NCBI RefSeq assembly: GCF_035994185.1
Contig: NZ_CP108538.1
Span: 6,301,501 to 6,365,500, forward strand
From: Streptomyces sp. NBC_01217
GTDB taxonomy: Bacteria > Actinomycetota > Actinomycetes > Streptomycetales > Streptomycetaceae
Length of the DNA stretch: 64,000 nt
Direction of reading: 5' to 3'
Each line of letters starts with the position of its first letter. The stretch's first letter is position 1. Under the pieces are notes generated by a model. It had not been told where the DNA came from. It did not search any database and saw only the letters and a program-made list of their open reading frames with translations. The position numbers were made by a program, and so were the translations under genes. Positions 47,746 to 58,367 of this stretch are shown here, one piece after another.

Positions 47746-49902
47746 ATGGAACCGACCGAGAGGGCCGCACCGGTGTCGCGGCTGCAAGGTTTCGTCGGCC
47801 TCACGCCCAAAGTGGGAGCCGGCGTCGTGGCGATCGCCGCTGTCCAGCTCGCGACCGGCTTCTACCGGGCCGTGAGCGAGGGACACGCACTCTTCCCCGG
47901 GGGCAGGGCCGGCTGGTCCCTCGCCGTCCTCACCGGGATCATCGTCGGCCATCTGGTCGCGCTCGGACGTGACCGCTGGTGGGGCGGGACCGGCTCCGGG
48001 GCCGCCCTCACCCTGTCCGTGCTGCTCCTGTACGGCTGGGTGCCCGCCGGTCTGGTCAGCCTGGTCGTCGTCGTCCTCGTCGGTGTGGCCCGCAGACACC
48101 GCTGGTGGCAGGGGCTGCTGCACGGCGCGGTGGACATCCTGGGGATAGGAGCTGCGGCGCTGGTGCTCGCCGCGTTCGGCGAGGTGCAGAGCGTCGAATC
48201 GCCCTGGCAGCCACTCGACTGGGGCATCGAGGCCGTCCCGGAAGTCCTCCTGGCCGCCTCCACCTATCTTCTGGTGACCCGGGTCCTGCTGTGGTACGCA
48301 CGGGCACCCCAGGGCGGCGGGCTGCCGACCATCGCCCGCACCGCCCTGCTGCGCCAGGGCCTCGTCGCGGTCGCCCTGCTCGGCATCGCACCGCTGATCT
48401 GCGTCGTCGCGATGGCCATGCCCGTACTCCTGCCGCTCTTCGCGGTCCCGCTGATCGCCCTGGACTCCACCCTCTGGATTGCCCGCGCCCGGGCCGAGGA
48501 GCAGCTGCGCGACCCGCTGACCGGGCTGCCCAACCGGCAGTGGCTACTGGAGCGCACCTGGACGGCTCTGGAGGACGCCGAGTCCATCGGTGCCAGATCC
48601 GCTCTCGTCCTGATCGACCTCGACCGTTTCCGTGCGGTCAATGACACCCTCGGTCATCTGGCGGGGGACCGGCTGCTGCTGCAGATAGCGGAACGGCTCC
48701 GCCTCGCGCTCCCGCGGGGAGCGGAGGCCGCGCGGCTCGGCGGCGACGAATTCGCCGTGCTCCTGCCGACGGCGGACTCCACCACCAGCGCCCAGCGCGT
48801 CGCCCGCCATCTGGTCGCCGAGCTGTCCTCCCCGCTGGATCTGGACGGTCTGACCCTGGTTCTCGAAGCCAGTGCCGGAGTCGCCGTCTACCCGGACCAC
48901 GCACTGGACGCCGAGGGGCTGCTCCGGCGCGCGGACGTCGCGATGTACCAGGCCAAGCGCGACCGTACGGGCGTCGAGGTCTACGAGTCCAAGCGGGACA
49001 GCAACACCCCGGACCGGCTCGGGCTCCTCGGCGATCTGCGGCGCGCGCTGGACGCAGGTGAGGTGGAGCTCCACTACCAGCCGAAGGTCCGCTTCGACGG
49101 CCAGGTGGCCGGCCTCGAAGCGCTGGTGCGCTGGGTGCACCCGGAGCGCGGGCGGGTTCCTCCGGACGAGTTCATCGCCATCGCCGAGTCGTCCGGCCTG
49201 ATGCCCCACCTCACGGAGTACGTCCTGGAGACGGCGCTGGCGCAGGTCGCCCGGTGGCGGTCGCAGGGCCTGTTCGTCCCGGTCGCGGTCAACGTCTCCC
49301 CGCGTGACGTCCACACCCCCGGATTCGCGGGCGGCGTCGCGGCCCGGCTCGCCCGGCACGGCGTCCCGGCCGGCGCGCTCCAGCTGGAAATAACGGAACA
49401 CGTGCTGCTGGAGGACCCGCAGCGCGCTGCCGACACCCTCGCCGGGCTCACCGGGCACGGCGTGAAGATGTCCCTCGACGACTTCGGTACGGGTTACTCC
49501 TCACTGGTCCATCTGCGCCGGCTGCCAGTCAGCGAACTGAAGATCGACCGCTCGTTCGTGGCCCGTCTCGCCGTCGACCACGAGGACGCGGAGATCGTCC
49601 GCTGCACCATCGACCTGGCCCACTCGCTGGGCCTGCTGGTCGTGGCGGAAGGGGTCGAGGACGACGAGACCTGGGAGCGGCTGCGCGATCTGCACTGCGA
49701 CGCGGTGCAGGGGTGGCTGGTCGCCGCTGCGATGCCGCCGCAGGAGGCGACGGCCTGGCTGCGGGCGCGCGGCGAGCACGGGTGGCGGCGTCCTGCGGAG
49801 CTGGCGGCCGCGGCGGCGGCCGCAGCGGCCACAGGTGCGACGCCCGAGCTGGAGCAGTCTCCGGCCGGCCGGGCGGTCAAGTCGCGGCCCGCGACGACCT
49901 GA
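47746..49902 (+). CDS. rmdB: Membrane GGDEF-EAL protein (RmdB type, c-di-GMP turnover)
   Basis: 718 residues from the ATG at 47746 (GAGAGGG upstream). About seven membrane helices in the first 240 residues, GGDEF domain about 260-425 with the intact AARLGGDEFAVL site, EAL domain about 440-690 with EALVRW, VNVSPRD, LEITEH, DDFGTGYSS and EGVED, all metal- and substrate-binding positions present. The position between ligA and gatC matches SCO5495, which is RmdB, a c-di-GMP phosphodiesterase controlling development (from memory). The C-terminal 40 residues are Ala-rich. Confidence 0.92.
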   Translation: MEPTERAAPVSRLQGFVGLTPKVGAGVVAIAAVQLATGFYRAVSEGHALFPGGRAGWSLAVLTGIIVGHLVALGRDRWWGGTGSGAALTLSVLLLYGWVPAGLVSLVVVVLVGVARRHRWWQGLLHGAVDILGIGAAALVLAAFGEVQSVESPWQPLDWGIEAVPEVLLAASTYLLVTRVLLWYARAPQGGGLPTIARTALLRQGLVAVALLGIAPLICVVAMAMPVLLPLFAVPLIALDSTLWIARARAEEQLRDPLTGLPNRQWLLERTWTALEDAESIGARSALVLIDLDRFRAVNDTLGHLAGDRLLLQIAERLRLALPRGAEAARLGGDEFAVLLPTADSTTSAQRVARHLVAELSSPLDLDGLTLVLEASAGVAVYPDHALDAEGLLRRADVAMYQAKRDRTGVEVYESKRDSNTPDRLGLLGDLRRALDAGEVELHYQPKVRFDGQVAGLEALVRWVHPERGRVPPDEFIAIAESSGLMPHLTEYVLETALAQVARWRSQGLFVPVAVNVSPRDVHTPGFAGGVAARLARHGVPAGALQLEITEHVLLEDPQRAADTLAGLTGHGVKMSLDDFGTGYSSLVHLRRLPVSELKIDRSFVARLAVDHEDAEIVRCTIDLAHSLGLLVVAEGVEDDETWERLRDLHCDAVQGWLVAAAMPPQEATAWLRARGEHGWRRPAELAAAAAAAAATGATPELEQSPAGRAVKSRPATT

Positions 49903-50041
49903 GCGCGGGCCGGGCGGGGCTGCGCGGACACGGCCCGGCAGTCGCCGTCCGACCTGAGTGTTCGCCCGGGTGGCGGGAGTGGCCGCGGGCGACACCATAG
50001 GATTGGGCCAAAACCACACACCAACCCCTGAGGATCGCTGC

Positions 50042-50338
50042 ATGCCTGGCATCACGCGCGAGGAGGTCGCCCACCTCGCCCGGCTGGCGCGTCTGGAGCT
50101 GAAGGGCGAAGAGCTCGATCACTTCGCCGGTCAGCTCGACGACATCATCGGCGCGGTCGCCCGCGTCTCCGAGGTCGCCGACCAAGACGTACCGCCGACC
50201 TCCCACCCGCTGCCGCTGACCAACGTCATGCGCGCGGACGAGGTCCGTCCGTCGCTCACCCCCGAGCAGGCGCTCTCCGGCGCCCCGGCCCAGGAGCAGC
50301 AGCGTTTCAAGGTGCCGCAGATCCTGGGGGAGGACTAA
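50042..50338 (+). CDS. gatC: Asp-tRNA(Asn)/Glu-tRNA(Gln) amidotransferase subunit C
   Basis: 98 residues from the ATG at 50042 (GAGGA upstream). Typical start [16 protein letters not shown] and tail [13 protein letters not shown]. It stabilises the GatA-GatB complex. First of gatC-gatA-small ORF-gatB. Confidence 0.96.
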   Translation: MPGITREEVAHLARLARLELKGEELDHFAGQLDDIIGAVARVSEVADQDVPPTSHPLPLTNVMRADEVRPSLTPEQALSGAPAQEQQRFKVPQILGED

Positions 50339-50343
50339 CAGCC

Positions 50344-51846
50344 ATGACGGACAACAGCACCATCATCAAGCTCACCGCCGCCGAGATCGCCGCGAAGATC
50401 GCGTCCGGTGAGCTCACGGCCGTCGAGGTCACCGAGGCCCACCTGGCCCGGATCGACGCGGTCGACGAGAAGGTCCACGCCTTCCTGCACATCGACCGCG
50501 AGGGCGCGCTCGCGCAGGCCCGTGCCGTCGACGCCAAGAAGGCGGCCGGTGAGAAGCTCGGCCCGCTGGCCGGTGTCCCGCTCGCGCTGAAGGACATCTT
50601 CACCACGAAGGACATGCCCACCACCGTCGGCTCCAAGATCCTCGAAGGCTGGATCCCGCCGTACGACGCGACCCTCACCAAGAAGTTGAAGGCCGCCGAC
50701 GTCGTCATCCTCGGCAAGACCAACATGGACGAGTTCGCCATGGGGTCCTCCACCGAGAACAGTGCCTACGGCCCGACCGGCAACCCCTGGGACCTCACCC
50801 GCATCCCGGGCGGCTCCGGCGGCGGCTCCTCGGCCGCGCTCGCCTCGTACGAGGCCCCGCTCGCCATCGGCACGGACACCGGCGGTTCCATCCGCCAGCC
50901 CGCCGCCGTCACCGGCACCGTCGGCGTCAAGCCCACCTATGGCGGCGTCTCCCGCTACGGCATGGTGGCGTTCTCCAGCTCCCTGGACCAGGGCGGGCCC
51001 TGCGCCCGCACCGTCCTGGACGCGGCCCTGCTGCACGAGGCGATCGCCGGGCACGACCCGCTCGACTCGACGTCCATCGACGCCCCGGTCCCGCCGGTCG
51101 TCGAGGCCGCCCTGAGCGGCAGCGTCGACGGCATGCGCATCGGCGTCGTCAAGCAGTTCTCCGGCGAGGGCTACCAGGCCGGTGTCGTCCAGCGCTTCAA
51201 CGAGTCGGTCGAGCTGCTGAAGTCGCTCGGCGCCACGATCGTCGAGCTGGACTGCCCGTCCTTCGACCTGGCCCTGTCGGCGTACTACCTGATCGCGCCG
51301 TCCGAGTGCTCCTCGAACCTGGCCCGCTTCGACGCCATGCGCTACGGCCTGCGGGTCGGCGACGACGGCACGAAGTCCGCCGAGGAGGTCACCGCGCTCA
51401 CCCGCGAGGCCGGCTTCGGCGACGAGGTCAAGCGCCGCATCATCCTCGGTACGTACGCGCTGAGCTCCGGCTACTACGACGCGTACTACGGCTCGGCGCA
51501 GAAGGTCCGCACCCTCATCACCCAGGACTTCGAGACGGCCTTCGAGCGGGTTGACGTCATCGTCTCGCCGACGACGCCGACCACCGCCTTCCCGATCGGC
51601 GAGCGCGCCGACGACCCGATGGCGATGTACCTCGCGGACCTGTGCACCATCCCGACCAACCTCGCCGGCAACTCCGCCATGTCGCTGCCCTGCGGCCTGG
51701 CCCCGGAGGACGGCCTGCCGGTCGGACTGCAGATCATCGCCCCCGCCATGAAGGACGACCGGCTGTACAAGGTCGGAGCCGCCGTCGAGGCCGCCTTCGT
51801 GGAAAAGTGGGGGCACCCGCTGCTGGAGGAGGCTCCGTCGCTGTGA
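50344..51846 (+). CDS. gatA: Asp/Glu-tRNA amidotransferase subunit A
   Basis: 500 residues. Amidase-signature triad Lys83, cis-Ser158 and Ser182 (spacing as in the S. aureus enzyme: GGSGGGSS then [11 protein letters not shown]). It releases ammonia from glutamine and sends it to GatB. 5 bp after gatC; its stop overlaps the next GTG. Confidence 0.97.
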   Translation: MTDNSTIIKLTAAEIAAKIASGELTAVEVTEAHLARIDAVDEKVHAFLHIDREGALAQARAVDAKKAAGEKLGPLAGVPLALKDIFTTKDMPTTVGSKILEGWIPPYDATLTKKLKAADVVILGKTNMDEFAMGSSTENSAYGPTGNPWDLTRIPGGSGGGSSAALASYEAPLAIGTDTGGSIRQPAAVTGTVGVKPTYGGVSRYGMVAFSSSLDQGGPCARTVLDAALLHEAIAGHDPLDSTSIDAPVPPVVEAALSGSVDGMRIGVVKQFSGEGYQAGVVQRFNESVELLKSLGATIVELDCPSFDLALSAYYLIAPSECSSNLARFDAMRYGLRVGDDGTKSAEEVTALTREAGFGDEVKRRIILGTYALSSGYYDAYYGSAQKVRTLITQDFETAFERVDVIVSPTTPTTAFPIGERADDPMAMYLADLCTIPTNLAGNSAMSLPCGLAPEDGLPVGLQIIAPAMKDDRLYKVGAAVEAAFVEKWGHPLLEEAPSL

Positions 51847-52082
51847 GCGCACTGACCAAGGCCAAGGGGTTCAAGAAGTCGAAGACCGGTACGTACCTGT
51901 CCATCGGTACGACCGCCTTCGGGGCGCTCGGCGTCATCAAGCAGGCCAGGAAGGCCCGCTTCGAGCACGACACGCTCCGGCTGATCGACGCCGTTGTCTC
52001 CGCCGCCGCCATCGCCACCGGTGTCGCCCTGCTGCTGCGCGAACTCAAGCGCATCGGCGACGACGACGTACTGCTGGGCTGA
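51843..52082 (+). CDS. Small membrane protein inside the gat operon (79 aa)
   Basis: GTG overlaps the gatA stop (GTGA), stop 15 bp before gatB, so it is translated with the operon. The N-terminus is basic ([14 protein letters not shown]), then one hydrophobic segment around 15-30 ([14 protein letters not shown]), a basic-acidic stretch, and a second helix ([18 protein letters not shown]). No known family. Its fixed place suggests a link to GatCAB, but no function can be stated. Confidence 0.8.
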   Translation: MSALTKAKGFKKSKTGTYLSIGTTAFGALGVIKQARKARFEHDTLRLIDAVVSAAAIATGVALLLRELKRIGDDDVLLG

Positions 52083-52097
52083 GAGGGAAGTTTCACC

Positions 52098-53606
52098 GTG
52101 ACTGTCACCGACCTGGTGTCGTACGAGGACGCTCTCGCGTCCTACGACCCCGTCATGGGCCTGGAGGTCCATGTCGAGCTCGGCACCAAGACCAAGATGT
52201 TCTGCGGCTGCTCGACCGAACTCAAGCAGGACGCCAACTCCCAGACCTGCCCGGTCTGTCTCGGCCTGCCCGGCGCACTGCCGGTCGTCAACGAGATCGG
52301 CGTCGAGTCCGCCATCAAGATCGGCCTCGCGCTGAACTGCGAGATCGCCGAGTGGTGCCGCTTCGCCCGGAAGAACTACTTCTATCCGGACATGCCGAAG
52401 AACTTCCAGACCTCGCAGTACGACGAGCCGATCGCCTACAACGGCTATCTGGACGTCCAGCTGGAGGACGGGGAGATCTTCCGGGTGCAGATCGAGCGCG
52501 CCCACATGGAGGAGGACACCGGCAAGTCGACCCACGTCGGCGGCGCCACCGGCCGTATCCACGGCGCGTCCCACTCCCTGCTCGACTACAACCGCGCAGG
52601 CATCCCGCTCATCGAGATCGTCACCAAGCCGATCGAGGGCGCGGGCGCACGAGCCCCCGAGGTCGCCAAGGCGTACGTCGCCGAGCTCCGCGAGCTCATC
52701 AAGGCGCTCGGTGTGTCGGAGGCCCGGATGGAGATGGGCCAGATGCGCTGCGACGTCAACCTGTCGCTGCGCCCCAACGGCACCGAGAAGCTCGGTACGC
52801 GCTCCGAGACGAAGAACGTGAACTCGCTGCGTTCCGTCGAGCGCGCCGCCCGCTTCGAGATCCAGCGCCACGCCGCGGTGCTGAGCTCGGGCGGCACGAT
52901 CGTGCAGGAGACCCGGCACTTCCACGAGGAGGACGGCTCCACCACGGCCGGCCGCATCAAGGACAACGCCGAGGACTACCGCTACTTCCCCGAGCCCGAC
53001 CTGGTGCCGGTCGCCCCGGCCCGCGAGTGGGTCGAGGAGCTGCGGGGCGGGCTCCCCGAGCTGCCGCGGCTGCGCCGCAACCGGCTGAAGGAGGAGTGGG
53101 GTGTCTCCGAGCACGACATGCAGTCCATCCTCAACGCCGGTGCCGTCGACCTGATCGTCGCCACGACCGACGCCGGCGCCCCCTCGGACCAGGCCCGCAA
53201 GTGGTGGATGGGCGAGCTGGCCCGTAACGCCAACGAGACCGGCCGCGGCCTCGACGAGCTGCCGATCACCCCGGTGCAGGTCGCCAAGGTGGCCGAGCTC
53301 GTCACCTCGGGCGACCTCAACGACAAGCTGGCACGCCAGGTCATCGAGGGCGTCCTCGCGGGCGAGGGCGACCCGGACACCGTCGTCGAGAAGCGCGGCC
53401 TGAAGGTCGTCTCCGACGAGGGCGCGCTGGGCGCGGCCGTGGACGAGGCGATCGCCGCCAACGCGGCTGTCGCGGACAAGATCCGCGGCGGCAAGGTCGC
53501 GGCGGCGGGCGCGCTCGTCGGCGCGGTCATGAAGGCCACCCGCGGCCAGGCGGACGCGGCCCGGGTGCGCGAGCTGATCCTGGAGAAGCTCGGCGTCGAG
53601 GGCTGA
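52098..53606 (+). CDS. gatB: Asp/Glu-tRNA amidotransferase subunit B
   Basis: 502 residues from GTG with GAGAGGGAAG upstream. [14 protein letters not shown] start ([16 protein letters not shown]), zinc cysteines in MFCGCSTE and [10 protein letters not shown], and a C-terminal YqeY-like helical domain from about 350. It activates the mischarged tRNA and adds the ammonia. Last gene before a strong terminator. Confidence 0.97.
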   Translation: MTVTDLVSYEDALASYDPVMGLEVHVELGTKTKMFCGCSTELKQDANSQTCPVCLGLPGALPVVNEIGVESAIKIGLALNCEIAEWCRFARKNYFYPDMPKNFQTSQYDEPIAYNGYLDVQLEDGEIFRVQIERAHMEEDTGKSTHVGGATGRIHGASHSLLDYNRAGIPLIEIVTKPIEGAGARAPEVAKAYVAELRELIKALGVSEARMEMGQMRCDVNLSLRPNGTEKLGTRSETKNVNSLRSVERAARFEIQRHAAVLSSGGTIVQETRHFHEEDGSTTAGRIKDNAEDYRYFPEPDLVPVAPAREWVEELRGGLPELPRLRRNRLKEEWGVSEHDMQSILNAGAVDLIVATTDAGAPSDQARKWWMGELARNANETGRGLDELPITPVQVAKVAELVTSGDLNDKLARQVIEGVLAGEGDPDTVVEKRGLKVVSDEGALGAAVDEAIAANAAVADKIRGGKVAAAGALVGAVMKATRGQADAARVRELILEKLGVEG

Positions 53607-53640
53607 TCCCGCCTCTCCACAGGCGGTTTCCGTACGTCCC

Positions 53641-53682
53641 CGAAGGGGCGGTGCACCCATCACCGGGTGCACCGCCCCTTCG
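53641..53682 (+). terminator. Terminator of the gat operon
   Basis: A perfect 18-bp inverted repeat (53641-53658 and 53665-53682) with a 6-nt loop, 34 bases after the gatB stop. Confidence 0.9.
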
Positions 53683-53827
53683 CCCGTCCGGACACCGTCG
53701 CGGCCGGGACGGCCGGACGGTCGCGACCGGCCCGCTGGACGTTCACCACCAAGCCGTACGAAATCCTTCCCGGCGCCACCTGCCTTCATTAGTTTCCGGG
53801 CTGTACCACCGGACTCGGGAGGCTCAC

Positions 53828-55954
53828 TTGACCACGGACATTTCACGGCGACGGCTCTTCGCGCTCGGCGGCGGTGCACTCGGCGCCGCGGCGGCGGGAT
53901 CGCTGCTTCCGCCGTCGCTGCAGGCCGCGATCGCCGCGCAGCCGGAGCACCCGGCCGGGTCCGGTGGCGTCGACGGGCTCGGAGCCATCAAACATGTGGT
54001 GATCCTGATGCAGGAGAACCGCTCCTTCGACCACTACTTCGGAACGCTCCGCGGGGTGCGCGGCTTCGGCGACCGCAACGCGGTCGAACTGCCCTCCGGC
54101 AAGCCGGTCTTCGAGCAGCCCGCCGCGTCCGGCACCTCCGTGCTGCCGTTCCCGGTGCGGGACGCCGCCGAGACGCAGAAGAAGGACCTCCAGTACATCG
54201 GCGCGCTCGACCACTCCTGGAGCGGCGGCGGCAAGGCGTGGGCCGGCGGGTGGATGAACGGCTGGGTGACCGCCAAGACGGCCGCCACCATGGCGTACTA
54301 CGACCGCCGGGACATCCCGCTCCACTACGAACTGGCCGACACCTTCACCGTCTGCGACGCCTACCACTCCTCCATCCACACCTCCACCAGCCCCAACCGC
54401 AACTACCTGTGGAGCGGGAAGACGGGCTACGAGGCGAACGGCAAGCGGGCCGTCGGCAACGACGCGTACGACGAGGGCACGCACCCCGGCTACGACTGGG
54501 GCACGTACGCGGAGCGGCTGGAGAAGGCCGGGCGCAGCTGGCGCACGTACACCGAGTGGGAGAACTTCACCGACAACCAGATCGAGTTCTTCGCCACCTT
54601 CAAGGCGATCGCCCGCAAGGCGCTGGTGCGGACCGGCGGCCACACGTACATGGAGTCGTTCTACGCGGCGGTGCGGGACGCGGACGCCGCCGAGCGCGAG
54701 CGGCTGCTCGGTCTCCTCGAAGAGGGTGTCGCCACCCTGGACAAGAACGAGCGCAGCCTCTTCGAGCGCGCGCTGCGCCGGGTGGAGACCGGAACGCTGG
54801 CCGACGAGTTCGCCAAGGACGTGGCGGCGGGCACGCTGCCCGAGGTCTCCTACCTGGTGCCCTCGGCCGTCGACTCCGAGCACCCGAGCGTCTCCTCGCC
54901 GATCCACAGCGCGACGATCGTCTACAAGATCCTCGACGCGCTGGGCAGGCACCCCGATGTGTGGCGCCACACCGCCGTCCTCATCAACTACGACGAGAAC
55001 GACGGCTTCTTCGACCACGTGCCGCCGCCGGTCGCGCCGGCCGAGGTGGCTGACGAGCAGTGGGAGGGTAAGCCCACCGGCCTCGGGATACGGGTGCCGC
55101 TGCTCGTCGTCTCGCCGTGGACCGTGGGCGGCTACGTCTGCTCCGAGGTCTTCGACCACACCTCCGTGGTCCGCTTCCTGGAGCGCTGGACCGGGGTGAG
55201 GGAACCGAACATCAGCGACTGGCGGCGCACCGTCACGGGCGATCTGACCTCGGCTTTCGACTTCAAGCACACGCGGCGCAGGCCCGAGGTGGAGCAGCCC
55301 GGCGCCATCCCGCCGTTCAGCGGGCGCTGGGCACCGAAGCCGCCGCTGGTGCAGCAGATGCCCGTACAGGAGCCGGGCGCGCGCCCGGCCCGTCCGCTGC
55401 CGTACCAGCCGGACGCCCAGGCCAGGCTGGTGGACGGGGCGGTGCGGGTGGCCCTCAGCAACACGGGGCGCTCGTCGGCGCACTTCGCGCTGTATCCGTA
55501 CGCGGGTGAGTTCCCCGTGCCGCAGCACCGGGATGTAAGGGGCACGGCGCAATGGACGGTGCCCCTTACCGGTGCGGCGTACCGGTTCACGGTGACGGGG
55601 CCGAACGGCTTCCGGCGCGAGTTCGCCGGGCCCGCGAAGGACGGTGTCTCGGCAGGCGCCGAGGTCGCCTCGCGGGTCGACGCGCACGAGCGGGATCTGC
55701 ACCTCACCCTGCGCAACACCGGCCGGACGACGCTCACCTTCACCGTGCGGCCGCTGGGGTACGTCGACGAGGCGGACCTGCGGGACTGGACCAGGACCGT
55801 CAAGGTCAGGCCGGGGCGCAGCCGTACGGTCGTGCACTCGGCTGCCGACGCACACGGCTGGTACGACCTGGCCGTCACCGTCGAAGGAGACGACGTCTTC
55901 CGGCGCAGGCTGATGGGGCACATCGAGAACGGCCGGGTGAGCGTCTCAGGCTGA
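53828..55954 (+). CDS. Tat-secreted phospholipase C, phosphocholine-specific type
   Basis: 708 residues from a TTG start; GGGAGG five bases before it settles the choice. Tat signal SRRRLFALGGGALGAAAA. Phosphoesterase domain with ILMQENRSFDHYFG near 60, HSSIHTSTSPNRNYLWSG near 180 and NYDENDGFFDHVPPP near 390. C-terminal DUF756-type repeats in the last 170 residues (VRVALSNTGRSSAHFAL, LHLTLRNTGRTTLTF). It hydrolyses phospholipids outside the cell and may free phosphate. Confidence 0.93.
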   Translation: MTTDISRRRLFALGGGALGAAAAGSLLPPSLQAAIAAQPEHPAGSGGVDGLGAIKHVVILMQENRSFDHYFGTLRGVRGFGDRNAVELPSGKPVFEQPAASGTSVLPFPVRDAAETQKKDLQYIGALDHSWSGGGKAWAGGWMNGWVTAKTAATMAYYDRRDIPLHYELADTFTVCDAYHSSIHTSTSPNRNYLWSGKTGYEANGKRAVGNDAYDEGTHPGYDWGTYAERLEKAGRSWRTYTEWENFTDNQIEFFATFKAIARKALVRTGGHTYMESFYAAVRDADAAERERLLGLLEEGVATLDKNERSLFERALRRVETGTLADEFAKDVAAGTLPEVSYLVPSAVDSEHPSVSSPIHSATIVYKILDALGRHPDVWRHTAVLINYDENDGFFDHVPPPVAPAEVADEQWEGKPTGLGIRVPLLVVSPWTVGGYVCSEVFDHTSVVRFLERWTGVREPNISDWRRTVTGDLTSAFDFKHTRRRPEVEQPGAIPPFSGRWAPKPPLVQQMPVQEPGARPARPLPYQPDAQARLVDGAVRVALSNTGRSSAHFALYPYAGEFPVPQHRDVRGTAQWTVPLTGAAYRFTVTGPNGFRREFAGPAKDGVSAGAEVASRVDAHERDLHLTLRNTGRTTLTFTVRPLGYVDEADLRDWTRTVKVRPGRSRTVVHSAADAHGWYDLAVTVEGDDVFRRRLMGHIENGRVSVSG

Positions 55955-56058
55955 CCCGGTGCGCCGGCCGCGGTGATTCCTGCGTCCCTTGTGAGTAACG
56001 ACACGAAAGGGACAAAGGATCACCTTCGGCTGCCAGAGTGGCGGTTCTCAGGTCATGT

Positions 56059-56098
56059 GTTCTTTGCGGGTATTTCATGTTTTAACACCGCGAAGAAC
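56059..56098. promoter_or_regulatory. Inverted repeat upstream of the MMPL gene
   Basis: GTTCTTTGCGG (56059-56069) and CCGCGAAGAAC (56088-56098) pair at 10 of 11 positions around an AT-rich spacer, 26 bases before the TTG start. It could be an operator or leader hairpin. Confidence 0.5.
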
Positions 56099-56123
56099 CG
56101 CGAACCATCAGGGAGCACGTCCG

Positions 56124-58367
56124 TTGGCTGCCATTGCCCGCTGGTGCATCAGGCACCGTCTCATCGCCGTTCTCATCTGGCTCCTCGCCCTCGGCGGTGC
56201 GGCCACCGCGGCGGGCTTCGCGGGTTCTGCCTACTCCAACGACTACGAGGTGCCCGGTACGGAGTCCGGCCGGGCCGCCGAGCTCCTCAAGGGCGGCTTC
56301 ACGGACCTCGGCGGTGACACGGACACCATCGTCTGGCACACCACGGACTCCACCGTGCGGGCCGCCGACGTCCGCCAGACGATGACCCGGACCCTGCACG
56401 CGGTCGAGGAGCTGCCCGGCGTCGGCGCCGTCACCGGGCCCTACGGGGCGTCCGGCGCCGGACAGATCAGCGAGGACGGACACACCGCCTACGCCACGGT
56501 CACCTTCGACCAGCAGTCCGAGGACATCCCGGTGCAGCAGGCCCAGGCCGTCGTCGACACCGCGCAGGCGGCCGCGGGCGACCACCTCCAGGTGGAGCTG
56601 GGCGGCTCGGCCGTCGCCCTCACCGAAGCGCCGTCCGCCCACCTCAGCGAGGCCATCGGGGTCGTCGTCGCGGCGGCCGTCCTGTTCCTCGCCTTCGGCT
56701 CGCTCGCCGCCAGCATGCTGCCCATCGCGACCGCCCTCGTCTCCGTCGGTACGGCGTACGCGGGCATCGTGCTGCTCGGCCATGTGATGACCGTCGCCGA
56801 CTTCGCCCCCATGCTGGGCATGCTGATAGGGCTGGGTGTCGGCATCGACTACGCACTGTTCATCGTGACCCGGCACCGCAGAGGGCTGCGCAGAGGCATG
56901 ACGGTCGCCGAGGCGGCGCAGAACGCCGTCGCGACGACCGGGCGGGCCGTCGTCTTCGCCGGGGCCACCGTCTGCATCGCGCTGCTCGGCATGCTGATCC
57001 TGCGGCTCGGCTTCCTCAACGGCGTGGCGATCGCCGCCTCGCTCACCGTCGTCCTGACCGTGGCCGCGTCCGTGACCCTGCTGCCCGCCCTGCTGTCCTT
57101 CATCGGCATGCGGGCGCTGAGCCGGCGCGAGCGCAGAAGGCTCGTCGAGCGCGGGCCGCAGCCCGAACTGACCACCGGTTTCGCCGCCCGCTGGTCCGCC
57201 TTCGTCGAACGCCACCCCAAGCTGCTCGGGGCGCTCGCCGCCGTGGTGATGCTGGTCCTCGCACTGCCCACGTTCTCCCTGCATCTGGGCACCTCCGACC
57301 AGGGCAACAACGCGAACACATCGACCACCCGGCAGGCGTACGACCTGCTGGCCGACGGATTCGGGCCCGGTGTCAACGGCCCGCTGACGATCGCCGCACA
57401 GCTCGACGGCGCGGACGACAGGCTCGCGATGGACGGCCTGCCGGACGCGCTGCGGGTCACCGACGGTGTGGCCTCCGTCGGTCCGGTCACGTACAACAAC
57501 AGCGGCAACGCGGCCTTCGTCACCGTCGTACCGAAGTCGTCACCGCAGTCGCAGCAGACCAGCAGGCTCGTCGAACGGCTGCGTACGGACGTGCTCCCGC
57601 AGGCCGAGGCGAACACCTCGCTCCGGGCTCATGTGGGCGGCGTGACGGCCAGCTACGACGACTTCGCCAGGATCATCATCGGCAAACTCCCGCTCTTCGT
57701 CGGCGTCGTCATAGGGCTCGGCTGTCTGCTCCTGCTGCTGGCCTTCCGCTCGATCGGCATTCCGCTGAAGGCCGCCGCGATGAACGTGGCCGCCGTCGCC
57801 TCCTCGTTCGGGGTCGTCGTCGCGATCTTCCAGTGGGGGTGGGGAAGCGAACTGCTGGGCCTGGGAAGCTCCGGGCCCATCGAGCCGTTCCTGCCGGTCA
57901 TCATGGTGTCGGTGCTCTTCGGGCTCTCCATGGACTACCAGGTGTTCCTGGTGGGGCGGATGTACGAGGAGTGGCTGGAGACCGGCGACAACCGGCGGGC
58001 GGTCCGGGTCGGCCTCGCCGAGACCAGCCGGGTGATCAACTCCGCGGCCGTGATCATGATTTCGGTCTTCCTGGCGTTCGTCCTGAGCGGGGACCGGGTC
58101 ATCGCCATGTTCGGCATCGCGCTCGCCGCGGCGGTCGCCCTGGACGCCTTCGTTCTCCGTACGCTGCTGGTCCCCGCCCTGATGCATCTGCTGGGCGGGG
58201 CGAACTGGTGGCTGCCGCGCTGGCTGGACCAGCGGCTGCCGCGGATCAGCATCGAGCCTCCCGAGTGCGGCGCGCCGCATGCGAAGATCCCGCAGGCAGC
58301 GCAATCGGTGGAAGCGGAAGCCGTGCACGCCGTGCGAGCGGTGGAAGCGGTTCGAGAAGGAGCATGA
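56124..58367 (+). CDS. MMPL-family RND transporter
   Basis: 747 residues from TTG 56124 (GGGAG upstream). Two repeated halves, each a membrane helix, an outer domain and five more helices: HRLIAVLIWLLALGG, then LGMLIGLGVGIDYALFIVTRHR in half 1, and VSVLFGLSMDYQVFLVGRMYEE in half 2. The Asp-Tyr pairs (GIDYALF and SMDYQVF) are the proton-relay positions. Exports lipids or drugs in relatives. The stop overlaps the GNAT gene start region (ATGA). Confidence 0.93.
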   Translation: MAAIARWCIRHRLIAVLIWLLALGGAATAAGFAGSAYSNDYEVPGTESGRAAELLKGGFTDLGGDTDTIVWHTTDSTVRAADVRQTMTRTLHAVEELPGVGAVTGPYGASGAGQISEDGHTAYATVTFDQQSEDIPVQQAQAVVDTAQAAAGDHLQVELGGSAVALTEAPSAHLSEAIGVVVAAAVLFLAFGSLAASMLPIATALVSVGTAYAGIVLLGHVMTVADFAPMLGMLIGLGVGIDYALFIVTRHRRGLRRGMTVAEAAQNAVATTGRAVVFAGATVCIALLGMLILRLGFLNGVAIAASLTVVLTVAASVTLLPALLSFIGMRALSRRERRRLVERGPQPELTTGFAARWSAFVERHPKLLGALAAVVMLVLALPTFSLHLGTSDQGNNANTSTTRQAYDLLADGFGPGVNGPLTIAAQLDGADDRLAMDGLPDALRVTDGVASVGPVTYNNSGNAAFVTVVPKSSPQSQQTSRLVERLRTDVLPQAEANTSLRAHVGGVTASYDDFARIIIGKLPLFVGVVIGLGCLLLLLAFRSIGIPLKAAAMNVAAVASSFGVVVAIFQWGWGSELLGLGSSGPIEPFLPVIMVSVLFGLSMDYQVFLVGRMYEEWLETGDNRRAVRVGLAETSRVINSAAVIMISVFLAFVLSGDRVIAMFGIALAAAVALDAFVLRTLLVPALMHLLGGANWWLPRWLDQRLPRISIEPPECGAPHAKIPQAAQSVEAEAVHAVRAVEAVREGA

